This document shows, piece after piece, positions 36,401-49,100 of a stretch of DNA of 64,000 bases. The position numbers were made by a program, and so were the translations under genes. Source of the stretch: Acanthaster planci (lineage: Eukaryota > Echinodermata > Asteroidea > Valvatida > Acanthasteridae); NCBI RefSeq assembly GCF_001949145.1, contig NW_019091654.1:389200-453199 (forward strand). Direction: 5' to 3'. Within the stretch, counting starts at the first letter, position 1, and the number at the start of each line of letters is the position of its first letter. Below the pieces are notes generated by a model. The model was not told where the DNA came from and ran no database searches. It worked only from the letters and a program-made list of their open reading frames with translations.

Positions 36401-37798
36401 ACAAAAAATATGAAATCCTATTAAATTAGGAACAATATCATGGGCGGACAGAACGCTCGGGGAACAAAGGATGTCCTCAGAGGTGAGTCTATTGTCCTCA
36501 ATGGTAAGTATTCGTACCTGTACATCTGCCTTAGATTATGAGAGAGTGTTGCACTGTAGGAATAACAGGAAACAAAATGCCCCAGTGACACTATAAAATA
36601 AGACTTCATACATGTACATATACAGTACACAAATTCCACACATGCTAGTTCATATTAGTTATTACTGGTGAAGATATATAAAAAATAGCTAACTATGATA
36701 ATTTGTAAGTACATGTAAATGTGATGCAAGATACAATATCTCATCCAACATTTTGTTTTTAGCACCTTCAGCTCCAATTTTTTGTTACAGCAACATTTCT
36801 TTTGGGGCACCATAAGAAATCTTTATTTCTTCTAATCTCTGACCTAATGACATCTTTTCCCACGGCAATTAGCAAAAGTTTCGAAAGCAATACGATCTAA
36901 CCCTCTGTCCCGTCATAAAAACTATCTGAATACATGCACAGCACTTAATAATTAGTCTTGTGAAAACAGACGATATTCATGTATCAATGTCACGTTTAAA
37001 GCACCTTCTGTTTCCGTCACCTTTCAACTCTAAAAACAATTTGTGACACACCATGCTCTACCACAATATTTCCCAACAGGGAAATGAAGTAGTTTCTACT
37101 CTGTCCAATAAAGGGCTCTGAACTGCATGTACAAAATTCTTGAATACAAACTTTAGAGCGTTGAAATTAAGGATGTCTTGGCTGCGATAATTCAAAACAA
37201 TAGTTTGCAATATGACGTGTAAATAGCAGGCTAAAGATTTGCTTGTCTATTCAACAACTGCCTGGCTAAATGTGCTTGATCATGCAGGCTAGATTCATGT
37301 GCATTAGTTTAGGCATGTTTAAGCAACTACCAGCAACAATGGCGTACATCCTGGTCTGTTTAAGTATCAATGCATAACTTAACACAAAGGAATCGTACGA
37401 CATGATAAACGAGACTAAGAGAAGTCACTACCTCTCCAACCTACTAGTAAGTCTAACCCTGAAAGTCCCAAATCCTTTAATTCCTATGTCAGTTTTCAAA
37501 CCTTCAGGGGTTTCATGGTTTAAAAGGGGGCACCATGCCCCCATGTCACCCCTCAATTTTCCCCAGATTATGCTGGCGTTTATCTATCTTTGAGTTGCTA
37601 TATAAAACCCTGTAATTTAAATGTCAGTGCAGATCAACAGGCCTACCACTAGATGGAGGGTGTAGCAACATCTCAATTGACGAAGTGTAACTTACAAGGG
37701 CATTCCAGATATATACTCTATCAAAAACACATCTGGCTAGATCTACACACAAGGACAAGCAGTACACTCTTAATGTGTTTGCAAGAGGAGTCATGATC

Positions 37799-40700
37799 TC
37801 ATTTTTTTAGCTGTGGGTCGTACACTTGTCTCCTGCTGCCGTAAGATATACCAGACCGGTTGGCCCCCTGATTGGTGCCCATCTGCAAACCGATGACATT
37901 CTGGCCGGCCTTCAGCGTCTCCTCCGAGAACTCTCGCTTGTTTTCTGAGGAAGGCTTGGCGCCAAAGGTGGGCCCCCGGAAACCAATCTGCTGAGCCTGG
38001 CCGGACAGCGAGCAAAATGTAACATGTGTGGTGAGAAGCGGAAATCAAGTCTAGCACCCTTCCACCAGTACCTTTCTTGCACCATAACCGGGGTGGCTAA
38101 TTCAACAGGCACCCTAGGCCCTATGCCATAGTCATACAAAAAATTTCAGGCTTCCAACAATTTGGGCCCTACAACAAAATTTGAGGCCCATAAAGTATCA
38201 CACACAGTTTTCAAAACTTTCAGCATCCCTCCTTTTCAGTAAAGCTTAGGAATGAATCTCTTAGTGTCATTGTACAATATGAGGCTTCAGAGAAATGAAA
38301 TTGATACTGGGGTCTAACGTGAAGTTGAGCTTGAACGACTGATTTGCATATTGGGTTAAAGGGACACCTACATGTACATGTAATCCAGCCCCAACTATCA
38401 CTGTCAAGGGACACCAAGCCCCACGCAAAGCAGAAGTGACTGAGGTCTACCTTTTCGTCCATCTTACACATTCCTACAAAACAGGTGGATTTTGAAGGAT
38501 CTGAAAGAGTAAGGGTCAATGACTCAAAATTCACAAATGTTTGAACTCCTCCTCAGTTACAACTGCCAAACTTGATGGAAATTGCCGCTTCCGATTGCTA
38601 TTTCATAGCTTTCACGTGGAGAATTTACTTACTTTTCGGCCCAAAGCTTCCAACCCCGTCAGAACCTACAATGGGAAAGAAAGGGTAAAGTTTTTGATAC
38701 TGCGTTGAAGAGATAATTCGATGAGTAAAACTTTTGAGTTTGATCTCAATAACTGAGGTGATGAATGATAACAGGTGAGTTGCATTTCTTAGCTCTGAGA
38801 GAATTTATTTGAATGAATAAAGTTAACGGTGAAAGGCATTACTTTTTTAACGGATGAAATTGCAAGGAATATCTTTCACTCTTAAATCCATGATTTTTTT
38901 CTTGGAAGGGGTTAGGAGGCGGAGGGTCCTCATGGAGGGGGTGAGGAACTTACACTGTTCATGTTACGTCCCTCGAACAAGTCCACGGTCTGGAACAGAT
39001 CTGCTTTTTGTACGCCAATGCTCTCGCACGCTGTCAAGAAGTTACCAATGTTCTCCATCTGACAGTATGTGAACAGTTACATACATCAATACGGATTTAT
39101 AACAATTTATAGATTCTTTGTATTTTGACAAATTTTGTACCACTGCAAAGTTGTCTTTTGGTGCTTCACACTAAGTTATCAACTGAAGGGCACAGCTGAA
39201 ACCCATTATATCACTTTCAGAGTGACCCACTGCAACCTTCTTTCTTACCATTTTGAACTCCATTTTGCTGTCATGAATCTTCTTGACGCTTCTGGGACTG
39301 ATCACATTTATCAACCTGCAAAACAAGGCAATGTGAAACAAATAAGAGAAATATACCGCCCTAGCCCAGATACCATACTGGCTACAGCGGCTTGGTGCCC
39401 CAACTTTCTTGAAGTTTGTAATATGCGCCAATGCCATTTGTTTATTCCCCCTTCCGTCACAAACTGCCAAAAATGCCACTTACTGCCACTGCTTTATTTA
39501 TACACAGGCCAGTCACCAACAGTCACATCATAATTCTGGTTGGTCATCGTATGACCAGTCACATTCCAATATCAAAAGACAATTTTTTTAAGGAGATGAT
39601 CGGGACATGAACATGTACATGTACATGTAGCTGACTTATCAATCATCAACAGTCGAAGAACAGAGCTATTTTGAGTTTTACTGACAGTCACAGCCATCCA
39701 GTGCTGCTTTCTTGGTTGATTTTGACTGAGAGGACAAATTTGTCAAAAACAGATGTTTGCACAGGAGGACTTACACTGTACTAGGTTGGAATCTAGAGGA
39801 TTTAAAAAGCAATATATACATGTATATACAAAGGGCTAAATTCAGACGGAAAAAAATCCAGAAACTGACATCCAAATATGACTTCCTCATGTTTTCTTTC
39901 TCCACTACATGTATGTGTCTGGTCACTCACCATGCTCACATGTACGTGTACGGTACACAAAATGCTAATGTGCACTAAACTTTACTGAAATTTATGTGCT
40001 CTAGAGGTTAACCTTTCCGGTGACATATTTGATCATTTACTTGCACAGAATGACGCCATTCTTCAAGGCAGCAGAGAAGTTATCCCATCCACTCTCCACC
40101 GGTTCAAGTTCTTCCCCTGTAATGGCTTCAATCCATGCCCTGCATTCAAGCTCCTTGTCAAGTCTTTCGGCATAAGTGGCTCTGGACTGAAAAAAACAAA
40201 AATTGGAACCAAATTTTTTCAAAAGGGCAATTTAGAAGACCTTGGAAAAGGAAACCGTAAACATTATACAACTATGACAGGAAAACTGAATACATTACTT
40301 TCGAATGTTTCTTATTTATTAGCTAGTGACGTGTGAGGTCACAAGTTTTATTTTCTTGTGCTCATTTTAAGAAGTTTTTACAAAAACGAACCACAGTTTC
40401 AAAGAAGTACACATGGGTAAACTCTGACTCAGACCATCTTAGGCAAACAAAAATGGAGTCAAAGTTCGCTGATAATTGACTGTTTGTGCCAGTCACAAAC
40501 ACACAGTGTCATTATCCACAGTATTCCCATGTTGCATTTACAAGTATGTAAAAAGGTTCCGTTTCCATGAAAAATGGATACACCAACCCACATTCATTAA
40601 AGCCCACCACATGCGCATTGAGCAATAGCAACTGAACAATGTGTCCAGGTGGGGGGGGGGAACATTTCACATGACACCAGCAGGACATACATGTAAGGAC

Positions 40701-43700
40701 ACATATCAGGCATATGATGGTGGTTCATGTACATGTATGGAAGATGAGGAAAAGTAGGAGGAGCTACAGTCTGGTGTTTGTTGAGTCATGGTTGATTTCA
40801 GTCTGCATACAAGTACAGGTAGCGGCAGGACTGAGACATCAAGTTAACCTGCCATACATGTACAGGTACATGTACCTGCAGGACTGAGACATCAAGTTAA
40901 CCTGCCAACCCAGCTCCATACACTGTACATGTACATCAACCTGCTCAATCCAGAGGAATGTGTCAATGAATGTGCACAGCATTGCAACAGGGAAAAGCCA
41001 AGCAGGTGTATTATCTAAGGGTCTATGTGCTCAAGTCCCACTGTGTAGGCCTAAACAACAGTGTACAGTACTGTACATGTACGTGTACAGTGCTGTACAT
41101 GTACATGTACAGCACTGTACATGTACATGTACAGTGCTGTACATGTACATGTACAGTGCTGTACATGTACATGTACATGTACAGTGCTGTACATGTACAT
41201 GTACAGTGCTGTACATGTACATGTACAGTGCTGTACATGTACATGTACATGGTAAAAATACAATGTGTGGGGTAGAAAATATGTCTGCCACCCAGTCAAG
41301 TTGACAAGTTTTCCCCAAGGCTTTGCCTGGTACACGGTTTGAGTGCAGTTGTGCCTTTTTAAAAGTCAATGGCTGGAATGTGCAAATTATTAACTGGTGT
41401 ACTTGACACCCTGACAGGTCCACACACAGACCGATGCAAGGAAACTGACCCCTTGCACTTGACATACCAGCCGACACAAAAGGCAGCCCTACCCTACCCA
41501 AGGGCTATGTCAATAGGTGATGCCACCCCAAAAAAACTTGAGCCAACAGAGAGCAAGTGTAATGCAAATGGGGGATTAATAGTCAAGAGGTATTTATAAC
41601 CTCTGGTCCAAAGTCTTCATGTTTCACCAGGGAATAAAAATTGTGCTATTCACATTTTCACTCAAATGACTCAATTTGACAAAATGACTTCTAACAAAAA
41701 GAAACACATCATTGACAAATACATGTACTTTGATTATCTCTGGTAAAAGGTAATGGTAACCATGGTAACGATGATGCACAATTTGAAAAAGCAGCTCCCC
41801 CACCTTCAAGGAACCATCCTCAATCTAACAGGATTTAACAACAGCTTGTTTACAAGGATATGCTAAATCAAATTTTGTACATCAAGGGTGTGTCCATATT
41901 ACTAGGTCTGCTGTATGTTGATGTCATGGTCATATTTTTCCTACTCCAACAAGTGGATGCTTATTTAACTATAGCTGGCCATCAGTACAAAGGTAAAAGA
42001 ACAATTGACAAAGTATTCAACATCCCACGCAGCTATTAGAACACCTGATATTACCACTAAATACTACATGAACATACATGTACATCTACGACCCTATTTA
42101 AGATGAATGATACAAATCTCCATTTTGAACGAATTTGACATAAAATTGAAAACTAACCAAAACATGATATTTGTGCAAACTTTGGTCACTGATAAAAGTG
42201 GTACTTGTAGGCAACATGAGAACATTGGTCTTTTCCAGGAATAAAAACTTGGAGGTGAACCTACAGTGTAGAGTATGGCTCATAAGGCTGGGCTTCAAAA
42301 TAAATACTGGGATTCTGCCTAGACCTACATGTACGGTGTACCAGGACTGCAGAGCAGAGAGAATATAAACAACAGTGGAACAGTTCTCTTTGGAAAATTA
42401 ACAGTGAGCTTCTGGCACCGAGCACCTTCATCTGGGGGAAATATGGCTAGTTGTGATGATAAATGACACATTCATATCATCGTAATCTGCCGATCAGGCA
42501 CAGATTTGGGCAAACAATGGGTATTTTGAGGTAATATACATGTACTTGCTGTCAGCCTACTTGACTTTTTGTAATTTCCTGCAATGTAAACAGGTTTGCC
42601 TGTCACTACATCACAGAAAGGATCATAAATGCTCAATGCAAAGACCTGCTTCCCTGAATACACAATGGCTCTACTATTATTGACATGTTATGAAGGAGCA
42701 TTCATGAAGGAGCATTCATGCAGGCAACCAGGCACAAACAAGGTATGCAGTTTTCCCCTCTAGTACCCAGCCAAGAAGAATATTGAACTCCTGTAACCTT
42801 CAGCAACCTGTTGCACTCAGGGTTTTTAAAATGTCTGGTTCTCAAGTCACAGGTCCACTTTAGACATTGAGCCAAACTCAACAGTGTGACATGAACGAAG
42901 AGTGCATGCATGTACAGTACATGTAGTTATGCGCAACCAAGCAAAAGCATAATTATTCCAGCTCTTATCAAAAGTACAGTATGCAATCTGTGCTTACATG
43001 TAAAATCATGCGCGGATGTTTTTTATGTTCATCCAACTGAGCTTGGTTTAAAGTTTAATATGACACTTCTCTCTAGGCTTCAAGGCTGAAATTACCAGTA
43101 AAACATTTCACATCTACTGGTAATTGTCTTTATTGAATTGTAAGGGAAACCTCCATTCGGGCCTCTCACTGTCTCCTCTCTACAGGTTTCTTCACACTTG
43201 TGAGCTACAGTGTTTTCAAAGAATACTTGGTTTAATTACCAGATTTAAAATAATAATACTATTTTATCAATTTTTGGCAACCTTTCAGACTAGCACACAT
43301 ATGCATCCAAGGATCACTCAAGAAGGTATGGCTTTTTACGTTGGTCCTGCCTTCTTGACAATAGTATGGTGCCAGGTGAACCTTGACCCTGGCTCCTCCT
43401 AGTCAGTCTGAACCAAAATTTCAGTTCTATCCCTGCAGAATGTATCGTCACTGACCCAGTTCCTTAGGTGGGCAGTCCTTGTTCCATTTATCCAGTTCTT
43501 CATATGCCGGACGTACCAGTTACTCAATGAACTGGTACATATTGGTACATGTACCGTCTTCATGAACAACAAAGTCTTGTGAATTAAACATGTACTTATC
43601 AGTATCAGTGCGTACTTCAACAAACATCTTCAACAAAAATCTTCATTACACAATAGATCGGAGTGCACTGATTAGAGGATTTCCAGCCAGTTACTTTCCG

Positions 43701-46192
43701 CTAAATAAAAGGCTTTGCAAACTAAAGCGAAAATGAAACAAACCGATAAAGCACAACACAACTAAATGACTCATGAAAAGATTTCTACACAAAATGGTAT
43801 CTGCATTTTCCTTAGTTTGAGCTTCAACTTTTCCACAAGTTACAACTTCCCTCAATTGATTTGGAGGGCGTTTTCAAGGTTTCCAACCAGGGACAGAGCT
43901 GCCATCTGAGGTCATGACACACTTGAGCTTATGTCCTCCTGTGTACATGTAATCCTTTCACTATTACAATAATGTATAACTTTCAAAATGTTCCTCTCAA
44001 AATTAAAGTGAGCTTGATGCAAATTAATCTGGGCAACCTCAAGAGCAAAAATGCTGACTGGGTTACCTGCACATTACAAAAAACTAAGTTACAAAAACTG
44101 CATCAGAAGAGAGGCCCTTGACCAGCAAATCACTAGACTCGGTCCAGTAGTCAGCTGGTATTGTCCGTTCATGGTCTCACTCTCAGATAACTGCACCATG
44201 GAGCGAGGCCATAAAAGAGAAACATCACTTAACAGGTTATTTACTCCATTCATCAACTAACAAGAATAAAACACCTCAGAGACTTAAAAGTGAGGTAGCC
44301 ACCTCGCCAAGTCCTGCTTCGGGAAGTTCAGTGTCACTGAGAACGTGATGCCATGCAATGTGGATGATTAAAACAAGAAGCACTGCACTTAATATCACAG
44401 CTGCAGGGGGCACGGTTTTATTGGAATGTGGGCCTGGATTACTTCCAAGTTACACTCCAAGGATGAAGTTTCCACGTCACAGCTGCATTGTTTACACATA
44501 TTCAAAACCAGATCCCAAAATTTTCAAGCTCCTGTAATTACTTTTGGAAAGACTGGCTGGCATCATGGGTGGGAGTATTCTTTTGTCAGCTCTAGCCTTG
44601 AAATAGCTTGGGTTTGTGGACAACTCAGGTTGCCTTTGAGTTTCTCACTATCTGGTCATTGCATGGGACTGCAGGCTAGGTGCAGTGTGCTCAACCCAAG
44701 GGGAACCAAACGGTAAGGTGAAAAAGCTTTCAATTTAAGACCTAGTGACATGTGAAAACATGGTGATAAACTAAAGACTCCTGCGGGTCTCAACCGGGGA
44801 CTTTCCTGGTTTAACGTCTGTTTACAATGTCCCAACTATATCTATGCCCTAAGATTTTTTAGGAACGTTCTACGTGTACAAACGTATGCACATTTAAACC
44901 TGTAAACAAACCTAATAGATGAGACTTGTCCGAAAAGTAGTAAATGCTCTGTAATTTTCTCAGCTAAATTTCACTTTTATGACACCTCACTTTCTGATGG
45001 TTGCTATAATATTTTAAGGGAAAGTTGGTGTTGTTTGTTATGGAACTCTTTAAAAATACGTTTCAAACCCAGCTTATTTCCCCTGGATTGGTCAAACTTC
45101 TCTGGGAAGCCTTGAGAAACATATTCAATTTTTGGGTCAATGACAAGTGAGTGCAGGCCATGTGAAAACAAGCAGTTTCAATTAACAAAGCAGAGAGACG
45201 AAACAATGCCTAGCACTACATCACTTTTAAATTATGACATCCTGAAATATTCCCTCCCGATGACCGTGTTTTCAGCTGAAATGCGCAAGGAAGTGAAGAC
45301 AATTGGAACATCCAGTGTGATGGAAGTCTTATGCTTATTACGCAGACAAGACAGGGGGAAATCGTGACTTACATAAAACATGAACTCCGATGGGATTGCC
45401 CCCCTCGCTATGACATGTAAGAGAAACTTGGAACACTGATAGGCCCTATTGTTCATATTTGGAATGAAAACAAATGATTTGTTGTTTCAAGACACCAAGA
45501 CAAGAAAGATACTTCTTGTTGTTCCGGTTGGGTAAGAGTTCCATATATGGACATCACCAATTTGCCCTAGCATGGTTTAATAGCTAGCAGAAAGTGATAA
45601 CATGTCCTAAGGAGACAAAATTAGGAGGGAAAATATTGAAACACACTTAGAAAATACAATTTTTCAGTCCAGTCTCACAAAATATCCGCATGCTGGTTGG
45701 ATATAAAATGGAACTCTTTCCACATTTGCATAGGCCTAAAAAATACACTGGCCTACATGTAACGTAGATCATTGTAGTTGCTGCCTTGTACTGCACGGAT
45801 GTAGGCCCAAGTAAGACTTTGACAAACTCATGTTGCCCAACCAGATACTATGAGACAGGTACAGGGCCTAGTAGTATAGTAGTACTATGATAGTAAGACC
45901 TTGACAAAACTCAAGTTGCCCAACCAGATACTTTGAGACAGGTAGGGCCTAGTAGTAGATGTTTCCTGGAAGCTTTGCCAACTAGATTCAGATAGGCGTA
46001 CTAATATAAGCAATTCTATCCTTTCTGCGCATGGGAAGGACTGGTAGTTTTGTCATTCATCCAAAACTTCAAAACTTAAAATGCCTTAGAAACTATAAAA
46101 CTACTGTATTAACGTTAGCATGATCTCACGGATCTCACCTTTCTCTCCAGCTCGGCAGAGAAACCGTACGCTCGGCCTTTGTTCATCGGCAT
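37799..46192 (-). CDS. TAGLN: Transgelin/calponin-family actin-binding protein, gene A
   Basis: Six minus-strand coding exons: 46192-46139, 40186-40041, 39315-39249, 39058-38954, 38665-38633 and 37996-37799. CDS 603 nt, 200 aa, the usual transgelin length (199-201). The family binds F-actin and is typical of muscle and contractile cells. The N-terminus MPMNKGRAYGFSAELERK matches the transgelin start. One calponin-homology domain spans about residues 20-130 (NGVILCKLINVI, ADLFQTVDLFEG). A single C-terminal calponin repeat, VIGLQMGTNQGANRSG, starts near residue 169; one repeat rather than three argues for transgelin rather than calponin proper. Exon 5 is only 33 nt. Intron 1 is 5.9 kb. The frame is open upstream of the ATG, with another in-frame ATG at 46306; homology favours 46192. 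Its paralogue (gene B) lies upstream in the same orientation. Confidence 0.93.
40825..40907 (+). repeat. Two-copy tandem duplication (53-bp period)
   Basis: GCAGGACTGAGACATCAAGT and the following TAACCTGCCA occur twice, separated by an ACATGTAC-type linker. It lies in intron 1 of transgelin-like gene A. Confidence 0.8.
41063..41251. repeat. Palindromic 22-bp satellite (ACATGTACATGTACAGTGCTGT)
   Basis: Units alternate between CAGTGCTG (once CAGCACTG) and GTACATGTACATGTAC. Spacing is mostly 22 bp, with 6-bp (ACATGT) expansions. Each unit is nearly self-complementary, so both strands read alike and all frames look open (Met-Tyr, Val-His or Cys-Thr repeats). Those frames are not genes. It lies in intron 1 of transgelin-like gene A. 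Confidence 0.9.
42082..42250 (+). repeat. Dispersed repeat shared with 61880-62060, copy 1
   Basis: Shared blocks in the same order and orientation: CCATTTTGAACGAATTT against CCATTTCGAATGAATTT, TTTGTGCAAACTTTGGTCA against TTTTGCAAACTTTGGCCA, and TTGTAGGCAACATGAGA against TTGTAGGCAAAATGAGA. Old interspersed repeat with no coding evidence. Confidence 0.65.
45524..45690 (+). repeat. Dispersed repeat family, copy 3
   Basis: Matches the repeats at 1575-1790 and 2035-2235: TTCCATATATGGACATCACC, TTTGCCCT, GCAGAAAGTGATAACATGTCC, GAAAATATTGAAAC, CTTAGAAA and TTTTTCAG in order. It lies in intron 1 of transgelin-like gene A. Confidence 0.6.
45811..45959 (+). repeat. Two-copy tandem duplication (82-bp period)
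   Basis: GTAAGACTTTGACAAACTCA and the following TTGCCCAACCAGATACT..GAGACAGG recur 82 bp later with few changes; a short TAGTAG tract separates the copies. About 180 bp from exon 1 of transgelin-like gene A. Confidence 0.85.
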
Positions 46193-49100
46193 GTCGCTCG
46201 GTACTGTGGTGATGATGCGGACGACAAAGCTGGAGAAATTACGTGGACTAGTAGTATCATAGAGCAAGGACACTATAGTAGTATCAACCCTGCAGCTGAA
46301 TGCCAATACAGAACTTCACTTCAAGAAGGGCAAAACAGGACACGCCGTTGCGTCAAGCTCTGTGTGATATGATAATTGTGACACGATAGGGCAGAGTTCG
46401 GAGAGCACTTGTCGTTGTCGATGTCGTGACCCGCGTGCCTAGTCAACTAGTCTATCTAGTCCGCCCCGCCTACGCAACTCTTTATCAACGACTATTTCAT
46501 GAAAAAATAAGGCAGGTTCTGACGATTTTTTTTTTTACTTTCCAACAACCAAAATGAATTCAAAACGGCGCCCTAAAAGGGAAAACAATCAAAATAAATG
46601 AATGGATATTGAACAAGGCTAACAAAAGCTTGCCTTTCAAAAATTCACACCGCTGAAAGCTGGTGCCTCCCTATATAAGATGCTGATGCCCCGGGGCCCT
46701 TACGCTCGAAAATCCTAGCTACGCCACTGGCTCAAGCCGGTCATTTGATTTCTCAGAGAAATATGGAAGGAACTGAATCTGCTTGCCTTGAAGAACGTAC
46801 TCAGTTACCGAAAGCTCGGCAATCACATATTTCAGAGCACTGATTTGATTTTCTTGTCGACATTTGATTTCTCAGCCGGCAGTGCTGTTTTCCACAGGCG
46901 CGTAGCGCCGCACTGTGTTCGTCCAAACCACGCATGGCGCTCATGCACCGGCCGTCGATAATATGACGCGAAATAATTTTAGGTACGTGACGTCACGTCT
47001 TAGGCATTTCTTACTCAATTGTCAAGGACGTTTGAAAGTTAATATCAGCCGAAGGAATACTGATTCCTGTGTTTCAACGACTAAAACAGAAGCTGTTTAC
47101 CACTTCGCGCTCACCAAAATCGCAGATTGCCTGCTCCAGTCACTTTTTGTGCAGTAGTTCTCCATCTCTGGTCATATCCGTTTGACCCCGTTCGTAAATT
47201 TGCGCCCAAGCAATAAACTTGTTCTGAATCATCAAGAAGCCACAGCCACCATTTTGCACCTCCGCCTACACATGTGTAATCATAAGTGGCGTATCCCTCA
47301 GTTGCGTCTGGGGGTGAGCCTGAGGGCAAAATCATGAGGTCTTTTTTTCTAAAATTGCCCATTTGTTTCATCCACAAAAGAGTATAAAGATGGTCGTACC
47401 ATTTCTAAATAGTGTGGGTGTTTTTCACTTAAAAAACAAGGGGAGTGGTGAACATTTTTCCCATGGGTAAACTCCGCCTGCCCCCGCTCTTTTTTTTTAA
47501 TGAAATAAAAGCAAGGACTTCGGGGGGCGTGGATAAGGCTTTTGGCATATCTTTTTTCTTTCCCAACATCAAGTTGAATGAGCCCCAAACCGCAGTCGCT
47601 TTTGAATTTGCCCCCTACACCAAATTGAAAAGCTGGATGCACTGCTGCGCGGGGATAAGTCATTTAATCTTTCTAAGATCGTCCATGAAGTCAAAACCTC
47701 CTCCTAATGGTGAAGAGTAGTTCTACCTTTACACAATAAAAAACAAACAAACAAACAAACAAACAAACAAACAAACAAAAACAAAACAAAAAAAACAAAA
47801 ACCAAAGAAGCCAGGAAGTTGACTTTGAGTAAACCATTACCTGCGATGATATGAAAATTGAAAGGACCTGTGATTTTATGAAGTAATTTAAGGCCGGGCT
47901 GTGCAAGTTTGAGGGTGGCGCGAAGTTGAGACAAGAAGGACGATTAAAGAGACAATTGAGCCAGCTTTTAACGCAACATGGAATCCCTCAGAGAAATAGA
48001 CGTATGGAATCAATGATTCCGAATCATTCAACAGAAGTGTTGCCGCTGAGAACCTGTACACCGTCACCGAATATCATGACTTGCATCTGTTGTACTAGAT
48101 TATGCACTCCGATAATTTGGTGTGATTTCAATTCTTAATTTGAAATGTTCTCACTGCATATATTTACTCTCTGTATAGACACCCCAATCAAAGTTGACAA
48201 AGAGTAAACTTTAGTCTTAAATCATATTTTTTTGTTGCGCTCACACTGCAAGAGGACACAAGCTGTGAGTTTACCGTCCCGGTGCCTACAAAAATACAAG
48301 AAGACATATGCAGAACCCCCCCCGCTTTGTGTTGGTCATTGTCTCGCAGGAATCTGGGGAATTCCTTTCAGACATCTTGGGGGGATGTGATAAGTAACAA
48401 TAGTCTGGAATGTGTATAGGGATTGGACATGTTGGGGGGGGGCACCCCTCGGCCTCATTTCTTGCTGGGTATACAAGAAGAGCCATGCGCACTTCGCGCC
48501 ACGAAGTGCGTCGAAATACGCGTACCTTGCAGAGTGCAAGCATTACCGCATTAGTTCAACGCAGGCGCACTTCAAATGGGACTCGATATCTTTGATACAT
48601 TTCTGTCTTCTCCCGTTTGCCATTGGCCTGTGGAGACATAACAGTTTTGCATGTTAGCTATAGAAGCGGGATTCCTCAAGTAGAATGACTAGAACACTGT
48701 GGACTATAATGAAGAAGTCGAAGTCGAGTCGAAGCTCATTTTGTCAAATCTATATTGAAACGTAACGACATTCGTAAACGTTTAGTGACAATAAAACTAA
48801 ACCTAGGGTAGAAGACTGTACCGCCTGTGTTTGGATTGTACCTGTACTTTCTATAGATGTTGGCAGCACCATAAAAATCACTGTTTGCCAGCCTGCTTGA
48901 CCTTGTACCGTTCGACCACAGATGACAGCTTATTAAGTCGACTTTTTTTCCGCTAAAAACTTCTGCTGCAAGCAAAATCGTAAAAAAGTTAATCATGATT
49001 ACACGATTTCATACTGATGTAGGCCTAAACAGCATGAAACACGGAAAACGAACTTTGTGATCAACAGCTGGCCTATCTAGCGGAGAATAGCTTTTCCAAG

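Larger units (their letters stand above)
30227..37798. other. CACHD1 3' flank / probable 3' UTR and convergent intergenic region
   Basis: This lies between the stops of CACHD1 (plus) and transgelin-like gene A (minus). AT-rich, with no exon of a recognised family. AATAAA signals in the CACHD1 direction occur at 30766-30771 and 33584-33589; which is used cannot be told from sequence. It also holds an unidentified minus-strand gene candidate, a short dyad and a possible MITE. An open frame at 35630-35778 on the plus strand with a weak GTACAT donor was seen, but I could not support it. Confidence 0.6.

Noticed and set aside
40960-41501. Several long open frames on both strands with Tyr-Met, Val-His and Cys-Thr repeats
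   Set aside because: They are translations of the ACATGTAC satellite, which is open in all frames. No splice context or conserved domain.
47349-47720. Open frames on both strands about 90-100 codons long
   Set aside because: Overlapping and mutually shadowing, no domain, and located next to a microsatellite; more likely old repeat DNA.
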